A stretch of 34,285 nucleotides of DNA from Methanocorpusculum sp. (lineage in GTDB: Archaea; Halobacteriota; Methanomicrobia; Methanomicrobiales; Methanocorpusculaceae), in the NCBI GenBank assembly GCA_029987395.1, contig DALTVX010000131.1, positions 1-34,285 of the forward strand, written 5' to 3'. Within the stretch, counting starts at the first letter, position 1; the number at the start of each line of letters is the position of its first letter. This document shows, one piece after another, positions 23,741 through 31,603 of the stretch. The notes under the pieces were generated by a model. That model did not search any database. It saw only the letters and a list, made by a program, of their open reading frames with translations, and had not been told where the DNA came from. The position numbers and the translations under genes were made by a program.

Positions 23741-24399
23741 AAAAAGTATCTACCGGCTCAGATCGGCTTGACGACCTTCTTGGTGGCGGACTCGAGTCAC
23801 GCGTGATCACCCAGTTTTTTGGAGAGGCAGGCTCGGGAAAAAGTACGCTTTGCCTGATGGCGGCAGTTGAGATCCTAAGAAACGGCGGCGGGGTCGCCTA
23901 TATTGATTCAGAAGGTTTCTCCATCGAACGATTCTCTCAGATCGCCGGGGATTCGACCCCCGAATATGCCAAACATCTGTATGTTTTTGAGCCATCGACC
24001 TTTGCAGAACAGGGTCTGATGATCACAGAATGCGAACGGTTGATCAAATCAGGTACTGCAGGAATGATCGTGCTTGATTCGGCAACCGCTCTTTACCGGA
24101 TGGAACAGATGAACACGAAGGACGCTCTTAAGATGCTTTCTCATCAGATGATGTTCCTTCTTGGGATCGCCAAGAGATATGACATCCCGGCCGTAATAAC
24201 GAATCAGGTGTTCATGGATATCGATCATCATCGTCTGAGCGGACTTGGTGGAACAGCCTTGTCACACATCTCAAAGGCGATCATTCGGGTGGAAAAATAT
24301 GAGGGTTTCAGGCGTGCTGTGATTTTTAAACACAGATCACAGGCAGAAGGAAAATCATGGGATTTTATTCTCACAGGAACGGGCGTGAAGGATCGCTAA
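23725..24399 (+). CDS. radB: RadB recombinase paralogue
   Basis: Euryarchaeal RecA-superfamily protein that assists RadA in homologous recombination; it binds ATP and single-strand DNA but has weak ATPase activity. The 224 residues consist of the core ATPase domain only, without the N-terminal HhH domain of RadA, as is normal. Walker A is GEAGSGKST (33-41), Walker B is GMIVLDS (about 112-118), and the RadB-typical C-terminus is VEKYEGFRRAVIFKHRS. The start lies inside larC (16-nt overlap), so it depends on larC transcription. An oligo-T tract at 24422-24427 follows. Confidence 0.96.
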   Translation: MEDAVKKVSTGSDRLDDLLGGGLESRVITQFFGEAGSGKSTLCLMAAVEILRNGGGVAYIDSEGFSIERFSQIAGDSTPEYAKHLYVFEPSTFAEQGLMITECERLIKSGTAGMIVLDSATALYRMEQMNTKDALKMLSHQMMFLLGIAKRYDIPAVITNQVFMDIDHHRLSGLGGTALSHISKAIIRVEKYEGFRRAVIFKHRSQAEGKSWDFILTGTGVKDR

Positions 24400-24476
24400 A
24401 ATAAATTAGAAAACTCAACTATTTTTTATTGAATGACCTGTCTCGAACATTAAATCATACAAAATCTTAAAAACAG

Positions 24477-24561
24477 TGCGAAGGAAGGGATTCGAACCCC
24501 AGAACTCCTGAGAGACCAGCCCCTGAAGCTGGCGCCTTTAACCTGGCTTGGCTACCTTCGC
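24477..24561 (-). tRNA. tRNA-Leu (anticodon CAG)
   Basis: Type II tRNA of 85 nt on the minus strand. The acceptor stem pairs GCGAAGG with CCTTCGC, and the discriminator base is A (24477), as expected for leucine. The anticodon arm is CCAGC-TTCAGGG-GCTGG with anticodon CAG, reading CUG. A long variable arm (TCTCTCAGGAGTTC) is present, and the T loop is TTCGAAT. The T stem has a weak outermost pair (T-T). CCA is not encoded. A TATA-like ATAATTA near 24606-24612 is a possible promoter. Confidence 0.97.
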
Positions 24562-24650
24562 TTGATAGTACACAAACGTGCTCTAAGTTATTTGATGTTC
24601 TGCTAATTATACGTGCGGTTTTGGTCGCGTCAAACCGAAAGAGAACAGAT

Positions 24651-24673
24651 AAAAAAATGGGTCGATCGACCCA
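24651..24673 (-). terminator. Palindrome plus T7 terminator after the acyl-CoA synthetase gene
   Basis: A perfect 16-bp palindrome, TGGGTCGATCGACCCA (24658-24673), is followed on the minus strand by seven T (complement of 24651-24657). It begins 30 nt after the stop of the leftward acyl-CoA synthetase gene. The form is that of a bacterial intrinsic terminator. It also separates that gene from tRNA-Leu. Confidence 0.7.
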
Positions 24674-24702
24674 CGCGCTACGTTCCACAGTACGGGGTTC
24701 GT

Positions 24703-26391
24703 TTACGCTTCGGTATTTGCTTCTTCGAAGCGTTTCATCTCTCGATCGCGGAGTTCACCGCGTTTGATCTTTCCGGAAAAAGATTTTGGCAGTTCTGCAA
24801 TGAACTCGATAAGTCTTGGATATTTGTATGGCGCAGTTGTTCGCTTCACAAACTCCTGGATGTCCTTTGCAAGCTTTTCCGTCGGCTGGTATCCTTCATG
24901 AAGCACGATGAATGCTTTGATGACCATCCCGCGGATCTCATCAGGCGAACCGATAACTGCACTTTCTTTCACAGCCGGGTGCTCAAGAAGCGTCGATTCA
25001 ACCTCAAAAGGGGATATTCTATACCCTGAACTTTTTATGACATCATCGTTTCTGCCGATGAACCAGTAGTATCCGTCTTCATCGATCCGTGCCTTATCCC
25101 CGGTATAATACCAGCCTTTGACAAACATCGATGCGTTTTCCTCCGGGTTATTCAGATATTCGCGGATGAGTCCGATCGGTCTTGGTTTTAGGGATACCGC
25201 GATCTTTCCGATCTCTCCTTGCGGAACCTCCTTTCCGTCATCGTCATGAAGCTGGATATTCCACCCTGGCATCGGTTTACCCATCGATCCCTGCTTCACC
25301 TCCATACCGGGAAGCGTTGCAATACAGCAGCAGGTCTCGGTCTGACCATATCCCTCGCGAATCGTCTTCCCAGTTCCTTCGCGCCAGATGCGTATGACCT
25401 CTGGATTGAGCGGTTCACCCGCACTTGTGCAGGTGCGCAGTTCAGAGAACGAGAACTTTTTCAGATCGGCGATGATCAGCATTCGGTAGATCGTTGGAGG
25501 AGCACAAAACGAGGTAATCCCATACCGTTCGATCAGCGGAAGCAGCTCGGTCGCGTGGAACCTTGTCCGGTAATCGTAGACGAAAACACAGGCGCCGCAT
25601 ATCCACTGTCCGTAGATCTTGCCCCATCCGCATTTCGCCCATCCCGTATCCGAGACCGTGAAATGAACATCCTGTTCGGTGAGATCATGCCAGAACTTCG
25701 CCGTGACCGTCTGCCCGAGTGGGTGAGCATGATCATGCAAAACCATCTTCGGATCTTTTGTTGTGCCTGACGTGAAGTAGATGAGCATCGGGTCGGTAGA
25801 AAGGACCCTTCGCCCGACTGAACTTACCAGTTTCGTTGAAACTGGTGCCGGATATTTGAGCTCATTTTGATAGCCGATCCATGGTTCAGGAAGCTTTTGA
25901 CCCGGCTTATCATCAACGGTCATGCGAAGCTGGAGGTGGGGGCACTGGATCGCGACCTCATCCACTTTATCCATATTTTCGCTATCGGTGATGACCATCT
26001 TAAAGCCACCTGCCTTAATGCGGTAAGCAATATCTTTTACCGTGAGCATGTTGGGCGATGGGCTGAAAACAGCGCCGAGCTTCATGATCCCCAGCACTAA
26101 GATCCACCATTCGGGAACCCGTGGGAGCATCAGAAGAACACGGTCACCTTTCTGGATGCCGAACTTCATCAGGATATTTGCGGCCTCGTTTGAGTGGATC
26201 ATCAGATCCCAGAAGGTGTATTTCTTTTCCTCACCGTCCTGGTTTGTCCATATCATCGCAAGATGATTACGGTCACGTTTTGCCCAGGCGTCAATGACGT
26301 CAAACGCAAAATTATAATGTTTGGGGACGTCGATGGAGAAGGTCTTGTAGGTTTCTTCGTAGTCTCCAATGTTGCCTTTCTCTTCTGTCAT
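24703..26391 (-). CDS. AMP-forming acyl-CoA synthetase (medium-chain type)
   Basis: Activates a carboxylic acid with ATP and CoA through an acyl-adenylate. The ANL-superfamily motifs are present: IYFTSGTTKDPKM (P-loop-like A3), REGYGQTE (A5), YYTGDKARIDEDGYYWFIGRNDDVIKSSGYRI (A7-A8) and the catalytic lysine in SFSGKIKRGEL (A10). It resembles the medium-chain acyl-CoA synthetases of methanogens, and the substrate could be acetate, propionate, a branched or an aromatic acid. I place the start at the ATG at 26391 (MTEEKGNI) because the likely TATA box puts the transcript start near 26400; an in-frame ATG at 26409 would add six residues. The non-coding heptamer array lies upstream. Confidence 0.9.
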   Translation of the reverse strand: MTEEKGNIGDYEETYKTFSIDVPKHYNFAFDVIDAWAKRDRNHLAMIWTNQDGEEKKYTFWDLMIHSNEAANILMKFGIQKGDRVLLMLPRVPEWWILVLGIMKLGAVFSPSPNMLTVKDIAYRIKAGGFKMVITDSENMDKVDEVAIQCPHLQLRMTVDDKPGQKLPEPWIGYQNELKYPAPVSTKLVSSVGRRVLSTDPMLIYFTSGTTKDPKMVLHDHAHPLGQTVTAKFWHDLTEQDVHFTVSDTGWAKCGWGKIYGQWICGACVFVYDYRTRFHATELLPLIERYGITSFCAPPTIYRMLIIADLKKFSFSELRTCTSAGEPLNPEVIRIWREGTGKTIREGYGQTETCCCIATLPGMEVKQGSMGKPMPGWNIQLHDDDGKEVPQGEIGKIAVSLKPRPIGLIREYLNNPEENASMFVKGWYYTGDKARIDEDGYYWFIGRNDDVIKSSGYRISPFEVESTLLEHPAVKESAVIGSPDEIRGMVIKAFIVLHEGYQPTEKLAKDIQEFVKRTTAPYKYPRLIEFIAELPKSFSGKIKRGELRDREMKRFEEANTEA

Positions 26392-26402
26392 AGCGATATC
26401 TG

Positions 26403-26433
26403 TTAACATATTAACGTTATTCTATAATTAACG
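26403..26433 (-). promoter_or_regulatory. Promoter of the acyl-CoA synthetase gene with TTAACG dyads
   Basis: TAATTATAGA on the minus strand (complement of 26421-26430) is the likely TATA element. It is flanked by CGTTA (26415-26419) and TAACG (26429-26433), an inverted pair around it, and TTAACGTTA (26411-26419) is itself palindromic. A further TTAAC starts at 26403. The arrangement would suit a repressor that covers the TATA box; the protein is unknown. Confidence 0.4.
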
Positions 26434-26840
26434 CATTGATAGCAAAGAGTCACTGGGTGTCTATTCAACTATTTTTCCTTTTTCCGGGATGTCAATGTAG
26501 GATATGTAGGGTCTATGTAGGATGACCCTACATCATTCTAACTATAATTTGAGCTTTGTTTTTTAATTTAACTCGAATTTAGAGGTTTATGTAGGCATGT
26601 AGGATGAAAAGGGTCTAATGATATAGAGAAAAAAGATAAGAGAGATATCCTCCCATACGTAACGGACATCGAGTTCTCCCTACATATCCTACATGGTGGC
26701 AAATAGGGGTTATTTTTAAAATCTGATTGTTTTAATGGGGATTTTCCCTACATTCCTCCCTACATAGATCCTACATCACCCTACATTAGGATCCCCAGAA
26801 AAAGAGAAAATGTAAAAAAATAGGAAAAAATAGTTTAGAT
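26410..26840. other. Non-coding region of about 430 bp, upstream of the acyl-CoA synthetase gene
   Basis: I see no plausible gene here. The region holds the acyl-CoA synthetase promoter at its left end, the heptamer array described separately (26495-26786), A/T-rich spacers such as 26534-26588 and 26701-26745, and at its right end A-rich runs (26800-26830) that read as T-tracts after the leftward moaA gene. It is the longest gene-free stretch of the window. Confidence 0.8.
26495..26786. repeat. Array of 12 ATGTAGG/CCTACAT heptamers in both orientations
   Basis: Exact ATGTAGG copies start at 26495, 26504, 26515, 26589 and 26597. Exact CCTACAT copies (the inverse) start at 26527, 26679, 26688, 26747, 26759, 26770 and 26780. 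Within clusters the spacing is 8 to 12 nt, close to one helical turn. The left clusters are mostly in one orientation, the right ones all in the other. ATGTAGGATATGTAGGG at 26495-26511 is the exact inverse of 26678-26694. The layout is that of a protein-binding array such as iterons or a multi-site operator. Confidence 0.9.
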
Positions 26841-27800
26841 CTATTCGGGTAAGAAAAACGGACTTCTCTTCTTCACCGCAGCTCCGATCGCTGCTTTCAG
26901 TTCTTCTCCGTGAAGTCCCCTAATAGAGACCTCATTTCCAGTTCGAAGAAGGCAGGGTTTCAAAAGCCCGTCAGAGGTGACCCGAAGCCGATTGCAGTTT
27001 GCACAAAACTCCGGGTTGTGCATAGGCCGAACGACCTCTACAAGTGCTCCGTCTACCAGATATTTTTTTCTGTGATGCATATGCCGGGTCGTAATCTGAG
27101 ATGAGTGTTTGGCGAACTCCCTCTCAATATCTGCAACCAGTTCGGCATTTCCATGGACCGCCGGATCCATACCGTCCGTCCATCCGTTGATGTCCATCAG
27201 CTCGATGATCTGCAGGATCAAATTCTGCCCGCGTGCACGGACAAAGGACAAAAAGTTATCGATCTCATGATCATTCATTCCTTTCAGCACGACCATGTTC
27301 AGTTTCACTGGAGTGAGACCTGCCGCCAATGCCGCATCGATCCCTTCAAGAACATCTTTTAAACGATCTTTTCCCGCGATTTTGATGTATGTTTCCCTAT
27401 CCAGAGTATCCAGACTTACATTTACCCGGGATAGGCCTGCTGCTTTTAGCTGGGTCGCGAGTTTAGCGAGGTGTGTGCCGTTCGTTGTAAGTGATACCTC
27501 GATATGAGGAGGGATGGATCGAATGATGTCCAAAATATCTGGGCGGAGAAGAGGTTCTCCACCGGTAAGCTTCATGGTCTTGATCCCAAGCTCAGCAAAG
27601 ACGCCGATCAGTTCTTTGATCTCCTCTTTACTCATTTGAGCCGCGGAATCATCTCTCGTACATCCGTTTTCTCCTTCTCCTTCCCGGTGGCAGTAAATAC
27701 ACCGAAGATCACACGAACTCGTCAGCGCTATCCTGACGTTCGATATTTTTCGGTTGTATGTGTCGGTAAGAAGATCACTCGAGTCTCTTTCTATCGTCAT
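26841..27800 (-). CDS. moaA: GTP 3',8-cyclase MoaA (radical SAM)
   Basis: Radical SAM enzyme that starts molybdopterin synthesis by rearranging GTP; in methanogens the cofactor serves formylmethanofuran and formate dehydrogenases. The N-terminal cluster motif is CDLRCIYC (CxxxCxxC), followed by GGEPLLRPD. The second cluster motif near the C-terminus is CANCNRLRVTSDG with a further cysteine in LLKPCLL. I choose the ATG at 27800 because a GGTG lies 6-7 nt upstream; an in-frame ATG at 27806 and GTG at 27809 precede it. The 5' end overlaps rlmE by 26 nt, so it is cotranscribed with it. T-rich runs on the coding strand follow the stop. Confidence 0.95.
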   Translation of the reverse strand: MTIERDSSDLLTDTYNRKISNVRIALTSSCDLRCIYCHREGEGENGCTRDDSAAQMSKEEIKELIGVFAELGIKTMKLTGGEPLLRPDILDIIRSIPPHIEVSLTTNGTHLAKLATQLKAAGLSRVNVSLDTLDRETYIKIAGKDRLKDVLEGIDAALAAGLTPVKLNMVVLKGMNDHEIDNFLSFVRARGQNLILQIIELMDINGWTDGMDPAVHGNAELVADIEREFAKHSSQITTRHMHHRKKYLVDGALVEVVRPMHNPEFCANCNRLRVTSDGLLKPCLLRTGNEVSIRGLHGEELKAAIGAAVKKRSPFFLPE

Positions 27801-28386
27801 TCCCATCACCTATGAAGTTCTTTGCGATAATATAGCATTCGGTACTTCCCTTACGGGTCGCCGTAGCACGTATCACACGAACTGAGTAAAACTGCACCTT
27901 CACAAGCCCGAGGAGTTCGTTGAAGTCGGAGCCTTGGAAGGATTTCATGACCATGTTTCCTCCCTGTTTAAGGACAGTGCATGCGAAGTTGAGGGCCTCC
28001 TCGTTTAGAGCCATGATCCGTGCCTGATCATAGGATTTCGCTCCTGATAGATTAGGGGCCGCGTCACAGACCACTACGTTCACTAACGGCATTACCTCTC
28101 TGATTTTTGCCTGAGTGGCAGGTTCCGTGAAATCCCCAACAATGGTCTTGACATTTTCAAGAGACATGATGGGGTTCAAGTCAACGCCGCAAAGCTCACC
28201 TTCGGTCATAGATTTTAAAACCTGAAGCCAGCTACCGGGTGCCGCGCCAAGATCCAGCACATTGTCCGTTGGCCGGATCATCTTGAATCTTACATTGATA
28301 TCTATCAGTTTGTATGCAGATCGAGCTCTATACCCATCCTGCATGGCTTTTTTATATACATTATCTTTTGTCCATTGCGATCCCAT
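27775..28386 (-). CDS. rlmE: 23S rRNA (uridine-2'-O-)-methyltransferase RlmE/FtsJ
   Basis: Adds a 2'-O-methyl group to a uridine in the A loop of 23S rRNA. The SAM site is VLDLGAAPGSWLQVL. The catalytic K-D-K-E tetrad can be placed at Lys in the SAYKLID segment, Asp in VVCDAAPNLSG, Lys in MVMKSFQGSDF and Glu in GSTECYIIA. I place the start at the ATG at 28386 (MGSQWTKD), preceded by GGGAGGA with 7 nt spacing, rather than an in-frame TTG two codons upstream. That gives 203 residues. It is transcribed divergently from pcn. Confidence 0.95.
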   Translation of the reverse strand: MGSQWTKDNVYKKAMQDGYRARSAYKLIDINVRFKMIRPTDNVLDLGAAPGSWLQVLKSMTEGELCGVDLNPIMSLENVKTIVGDFTEPATQAKIREVMPLVNVVVCDAAPNLSGAKSYDQARIMALNEEALNFACTVLKQGGNMVMKSFQGSDFNELLGLVKVQFYSVRVIRATATRKGSTECYIIAKNFIGDGNDDRKRLE

Positions 28387-28392
28387 GTGCAA

Positions 28393-28493
28393 TTCCTCCC
28401 AATCTTAACATATATCTTATATGAGTGCGGATATAATTATACTATTAAAGTTTGTCATGCTGGTATAAGAGAGTGTGTCAAGAGGTTATACTA
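28393..28493. promoter_or_regulatory. Divergent promoter region of rlmE and pcn
   Basis: In this 101-bp gap the minus strand carries an ATATAAG TATA element (complement of 28416-28422) about 24 nt before the likely rlmE transcript start. The plus strand carries ATATAATTAT at 28431-28440 for pcn, giving a leader of roughly 30-35 nt that contains the AGAGGT ribosome binding site (28481-28486). The two TATA boxes are only about 10 bp apart, so the promoters may compete. Confidence 0.55.
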
Positions 28494-29237
28494 ATGTTAA
28501 AAGCAACCATTGAAGCAGATATTTTCCGGGAGACCATAGATGCGGTTTCAGCACTGGTGAACGAATGCCGTCTTCACGTTGACGAGAAAGGGATCAGAAC
28601 GATCACGGTGGATACCTCCAACGTGGCGATGGTCTCTTTAGATCTCTCTGCAGCTGCGTTTATAACATTCGCAGCAGAACCCTGTGAAATAGGTCTCGAT
28701 ATCGAAAAAATCAGGTCGATGATGTCCATGATCGGAAAAACGGACGTCGTTTCCCTTGAACTTGATGACTCGGGTAAAAAGCTTAAGATCAGTTTTGGCG
28801 GATATGAATATTCGATAACCCTGCTTGATACCAAGACGATCAGAAAAGATCCAAACGCGCCAAACCTGAATCTTCCTGCGACCTTCGAGGTCCCGGGCAC
28901 GATGTTTTACGATGCTATCAAGGCATCCGCGATGGTATCCGATAAAATATCTCTCGCCATTTCAGCTGAGAGCTGTGTGTTCACGATGAACGCTGACGGA
29001 GATTCTGACCGGATAAAACGCGAACTTGTTGGCGAGGATATCCACTATATCACCTGCGCAGATGCAAAATCTCTCTTCTCTCTGGATTACCTGAAGGATA
29101 TGGGTAAATCTATCAGCCGCGCAGACAAGGTCCAGATACGTTTAGGAAACGATCATCCGGTCCAGTTCTCCTTCGTCTATGCGGGCGGTAAGGGGAGTGT
29201 GGGCTATCTGCTTGCTCCGAGGATCGAGGCAGATTAA
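28494..29237 (+). CDS. pcn: DNA polymerase sliding clamp PCNA
   Basis: Homotrimeric ring that tethers polymerases, FEN1, ligase and repair factors to DNA. The 247-residue protein has two similar clamp domains (about 1-115 and 130-247) joined by an interdomain loop. Conserved blocks include FRETIDAVSALVNECRLHV near the start and VGYLLAPRIE at the end. I choose the ATG at 28494 (MLKATIEAD) because AGAGGT at 28481-28486 lies 7 nt upstream and the family begins here; an upstream in-frame start at 28452 would add 14 unrelated residues. priL follows after 5 nt, so these replication genes form an operon. Confidence 0.97.
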   Translation: MLKATIEADIFRETIDAVSALVNECRLHVDEKGIRTITVDTSNVAMVSLDLSAAAFITFAAEPCEIGLDIEKIRSMMSMIGKTDVVSLELDDSGKKLKISFGGYEYSITLLDTKTIRKDPNAPNLNLPATFEVPGTMFYDAIKASAMVSDKISLAISAESCVFTMNADGDSDRIKRELVGEDIHYITCADAKSLFSLDYLKDMGKSISRADKVQIRLGNDHPVQFSFVYAGGKGSVGYLLAPRIEAD

Positions 29238-29242
29238 CCGTT

Positions 29243-30307
29243 ATGCGCACGTCCGTTGAAAAGCGGGATCTGGCTCATTATCCTTTTTTACCTGAAGCAC
29301 AGGGGTTGCTTGCATCTCGCGGGATCAAAGTATCTGGTCTATCGAGTTCAAAGATCGGCAGTTCCTATTTAGATCAAGCAACCGCGCGTGTTATACTTGC
29401 ACTTGACGGAAAAACCGTTTACCCTGAGTCGGAAGACGATGTGGTTTCCGATATCATAACCTATGTTCTTGCAAGAGTTCTGGTCTCCTCGACGAAGGAT
29501 AAACGAACGATCGATCGGCTTTGTAAAATGGAAGCCAGCCGCGCCTATGCCTATTTTCATATCGAGGAGAATGAACTTTTAAAAAAGCGGGTGTGCGAAG
29601 AGCTGGGTCTTGAGCTGGGTGACGGCTCGCTTCCGGTGATCCGGTATATCGGGCTTGCTTCCCGCGTGCGTGATCCAAAATGGCGGCTGATCAACCGGGT
29701 GGTGGATAATGGCAAGGTGTCTGTTTCTTCTGATGAGATGGATGTTTTGATCGCCGAGAGGATACGGACGATCCTCTCTTCGGGTCTGCCGCTCGAGATC
29801 CCTGAATCGATCGCAAGGGAGTATCTTCCGTGGAGTGATAAGATCATGGCGGCGGTTCAGGAGAGGACACTCGTTGAGTTTGGGGCGATCGATGAGTCGG
29901 CGTATCCTCCCTGCATTCAGTCTTTGATCTCAGCTGCATCCGCCGGGGTCAATCTAACTCACTCCGGACGGTTTTCGATGACGGCATTTTTGCATCATGT
30001 GGGTATGAACGGTGAGCAGGTCTCGGGTATCTTTGCGCGAAGTCCTGATTATAATCCAGATATGACAAATTATCAGGTCGAGCACATCCTTACCAATGAA
30101 TATACTCCGCCTTCGTGTGCGACGATGCTGACGCATGGGGTATGTGTGAACAAGGATAGGCTTTGTGAGTCTGTGTCTCATCCGCTGAACTATTACCGCT
30201 CGAAAAAGAAGATGATGGAAAAAATGCGGATGAAGGAAGAAGCCATGGCAAAAAAAGAGGAGGGTGCGGCAGTTGAAAATCCGGGACCTCATACGACCGA
30301 GCCATAA
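29243..30307 (+). CDS. priL: DNA primase large subunit PriL
   Basis: Noncatalytic subunit of the archaeal primase; with PriS it makes primers for replication. The N-terminal domain (about 1-205) contacts PriS. The C-terminal domain carries the four cysteines that bind a 4Fe-4S cluster: Cys 224 (PPC), 292 (SCATM), 301 (GVC) and 308 (RLC). The sequence HSGRFSMTAFLHHVGMN is typical of this domain. The last 35 residues are a charged, Lys/Glu-rich tail. At 354 residues it has the normal length. It begins 5 nt after pcn; priS is not in the window. Confidence 0.95.
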   Translation: MRTSVEKRDLAHYPFLPEAQGLLASRGIKVSGLSSSKIGSSYLDQATARVILALDGKTVYPESEDDVVSDIITYVLARVLVSSTKDKRTIDRLCKMEASRAYAYFHIEENELLKKRVCEELGLELGDGSLPVIRYIGLASRVRDPKWRLINRVVDNGKVSVSSDEMDVLIAERIRTILSSGLPLEIPESIAREYLPWSDKIMAAVQERTLVEFGAIDESAYPPCIQSLISAASAGVNLTHSGRFSMTAFLHHVGMNGEQVSGIFARSPDYNPDMTNYQVEHILTNEYTPPSCATMLTHGVCVNKDRLCESVSHPLNYYRSKKKMMEKMRMKEEAMAKKEEGAAVENPGPHTTEP

Positions 30308-30349
30308 AGACAGTCGGTATTTATAGGTACAAAAAACCTATCTTTTGAT

Positions 30350-31567
30350 ATGAATTTCGGGACTCTTGAAGATATTGAGACACGCGGGAAAACGGTTCTT
30401 GTCCGTGTGGATTTCAACTCCCCTATAGATCCTTCTTCAAATACTATTTTGGATGATAAACGGTTCCGTGAACATATCCCCACGCTGAAGGCACTGGAAG
30501 ATTCCCGCATTGTGATCCTCGCGCATCAAAGCCGGCCAGGTAAGAAGGATTTCACCACCCTTGCCGCCCATGCGGATAAACTGGAACGTCTGTTGGGTCT
30601 TCCGGTCACCTATGTGGATGATATCTTTGGAAGCTGTGCAAAACGTGCGGTTCGGGATTCCCATCCGGGAGATGTAGTTCTGCTCGAAAATGTTCGATTC
30701 TCGGCTGAAGAAAATCTGACGATGAAGCCGGAGGATGGAGCAAAGACCCATCTTGTCCGAAAACTTGCTTCCATGGCGGACGTTTGCGTTTTCGATGCAT
30801 TTGGCACAGCACATCGGTCACAGCCGACGATCACGGGACTTCCTCATGCTATGAAAACGGTTGCCGGTCTTCTTATGGAAAAAGAGGTCTCAATGCTTTC
30901 ACGGATCTTCACCACGGCTCCAAAACCGGTGACGTTTGTTCTGGGCGGCACGAAGGTCGACGATTCCATAGCAGTTGCAGGAAATGTTCTGACGAATAAA
31001 ATCGCCGACAAAGTTGTCGTGATTGGTGTGGTGGCGAATGTGTTTTATCTGGCGAAGGGTATCGACATTGGCGAACCTTCAAGAAACCTGATCCATGCTC
31101 TGGGGTATGATGATGAGGTGGCCAAGGCGAAATTGATTCTTGACTCTTATTCTGATAAGATCCTTATCCCTGAGTATGTGGCAGTGAAAGAGCATGATGA
31201 ACGAAAAGAGTATCCGATTGGCAAGATCCCCGAAGACTGCCCGATAATGGATATGGGTACTGAGTCTATCGTGCAGTTTTCAAAGGAGCTGAAGAAGTCC
31301 GGATCGATCGTGCTCAATGGGCCGGCGGGAGTGTTCGAGGATGTGAACTTCGCGTCGGGTACGTTTGAACTTTTACGTGCAGCGGCAAATGCGGATTTCT
31401 CTGTTTGCGGCGGCGGACACACGGCGGCAGTGATCGAACAGCTGGGTCTGGAGCCTCAGTATTCTCATCTTTCGACCGGCGGCGGCGCCTGTATCGAATT
31501 TTTAACAGGAAAGAAACTTCCGGCGATCGCAGCACTGGAAGAGTCCTGGAAGAAATACGGGAACTGA
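30350..31567 (+). CDS. pgk: Phosphoglycerate kinase
   Basis: Interconverts 1,3-bisphosphoglycerate and 3-phosphoglycerate with ADP/ATP; in methanogens it mostly serves gluconeogenesis. The 405-residue two-lobed enzyme shows RVDFNSPID (about 22-30), HQSRPG, LLENVRF, FDAFGTAHRSQPT, the nucleotide-binding LGGTKVDDS, NGPAGVFED and CGGGHTAAVIEQLG, then STGGGACIEFLTGKKLPA. This is the archaeal form. It lies 42 nt after priL; a T8 run follows the stop (31573-31580) in the gap with the convergent pilin-like gene. Confidence 0.97.
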   Translation: MNFGTLEDIETRGKTVLVRVDFNSPIDPSSNTILDDKRFREHIPTLKALEDSRIVILAHQSRPGKKDFTTLAAHADKLERLLGLPVTYVDDIFGSCAKRAVRDSHPGDVVLLENVRFSAEENLTMKPEDGAKTHLVRKLASMADVCVFDAFGTAHRSQPTITGLPHAMKTVAGLLMEKEVSMLSRIFTTAPKPVTFVLGGTKVDDSIAVAGNVLTNKIADKVVVIGVVANVFYLAKGIDIGEPSRNLIHALGYDDEVAKAKLILDSYSDKILIPEYVAVKEHDERKEYPIGKIPEDCPIMDMGTESIVQFSKELKKSGSIVLNGPAGVFEDVNFASGTFELLRAAANADFSVCGGGHTAAVIEQLGLEPQYSHLSTGGGACIEFLTGKKLPAIAALEESWKKYGN

Positions 31568-31603
31568 TTCTCTTTTTTTTATTTTTGTTGTTTTGCAGAT
31601 TCT

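Noticed and set aside
26495..26786. Reading the heptamer array as a CRISPR
   Set aside because: The repeat is only 7 nt, it occurs in both orientations, and the spacing is 8-12 nt inside clusters. There are no unique spacers of 30-40 nt and no cas genes.
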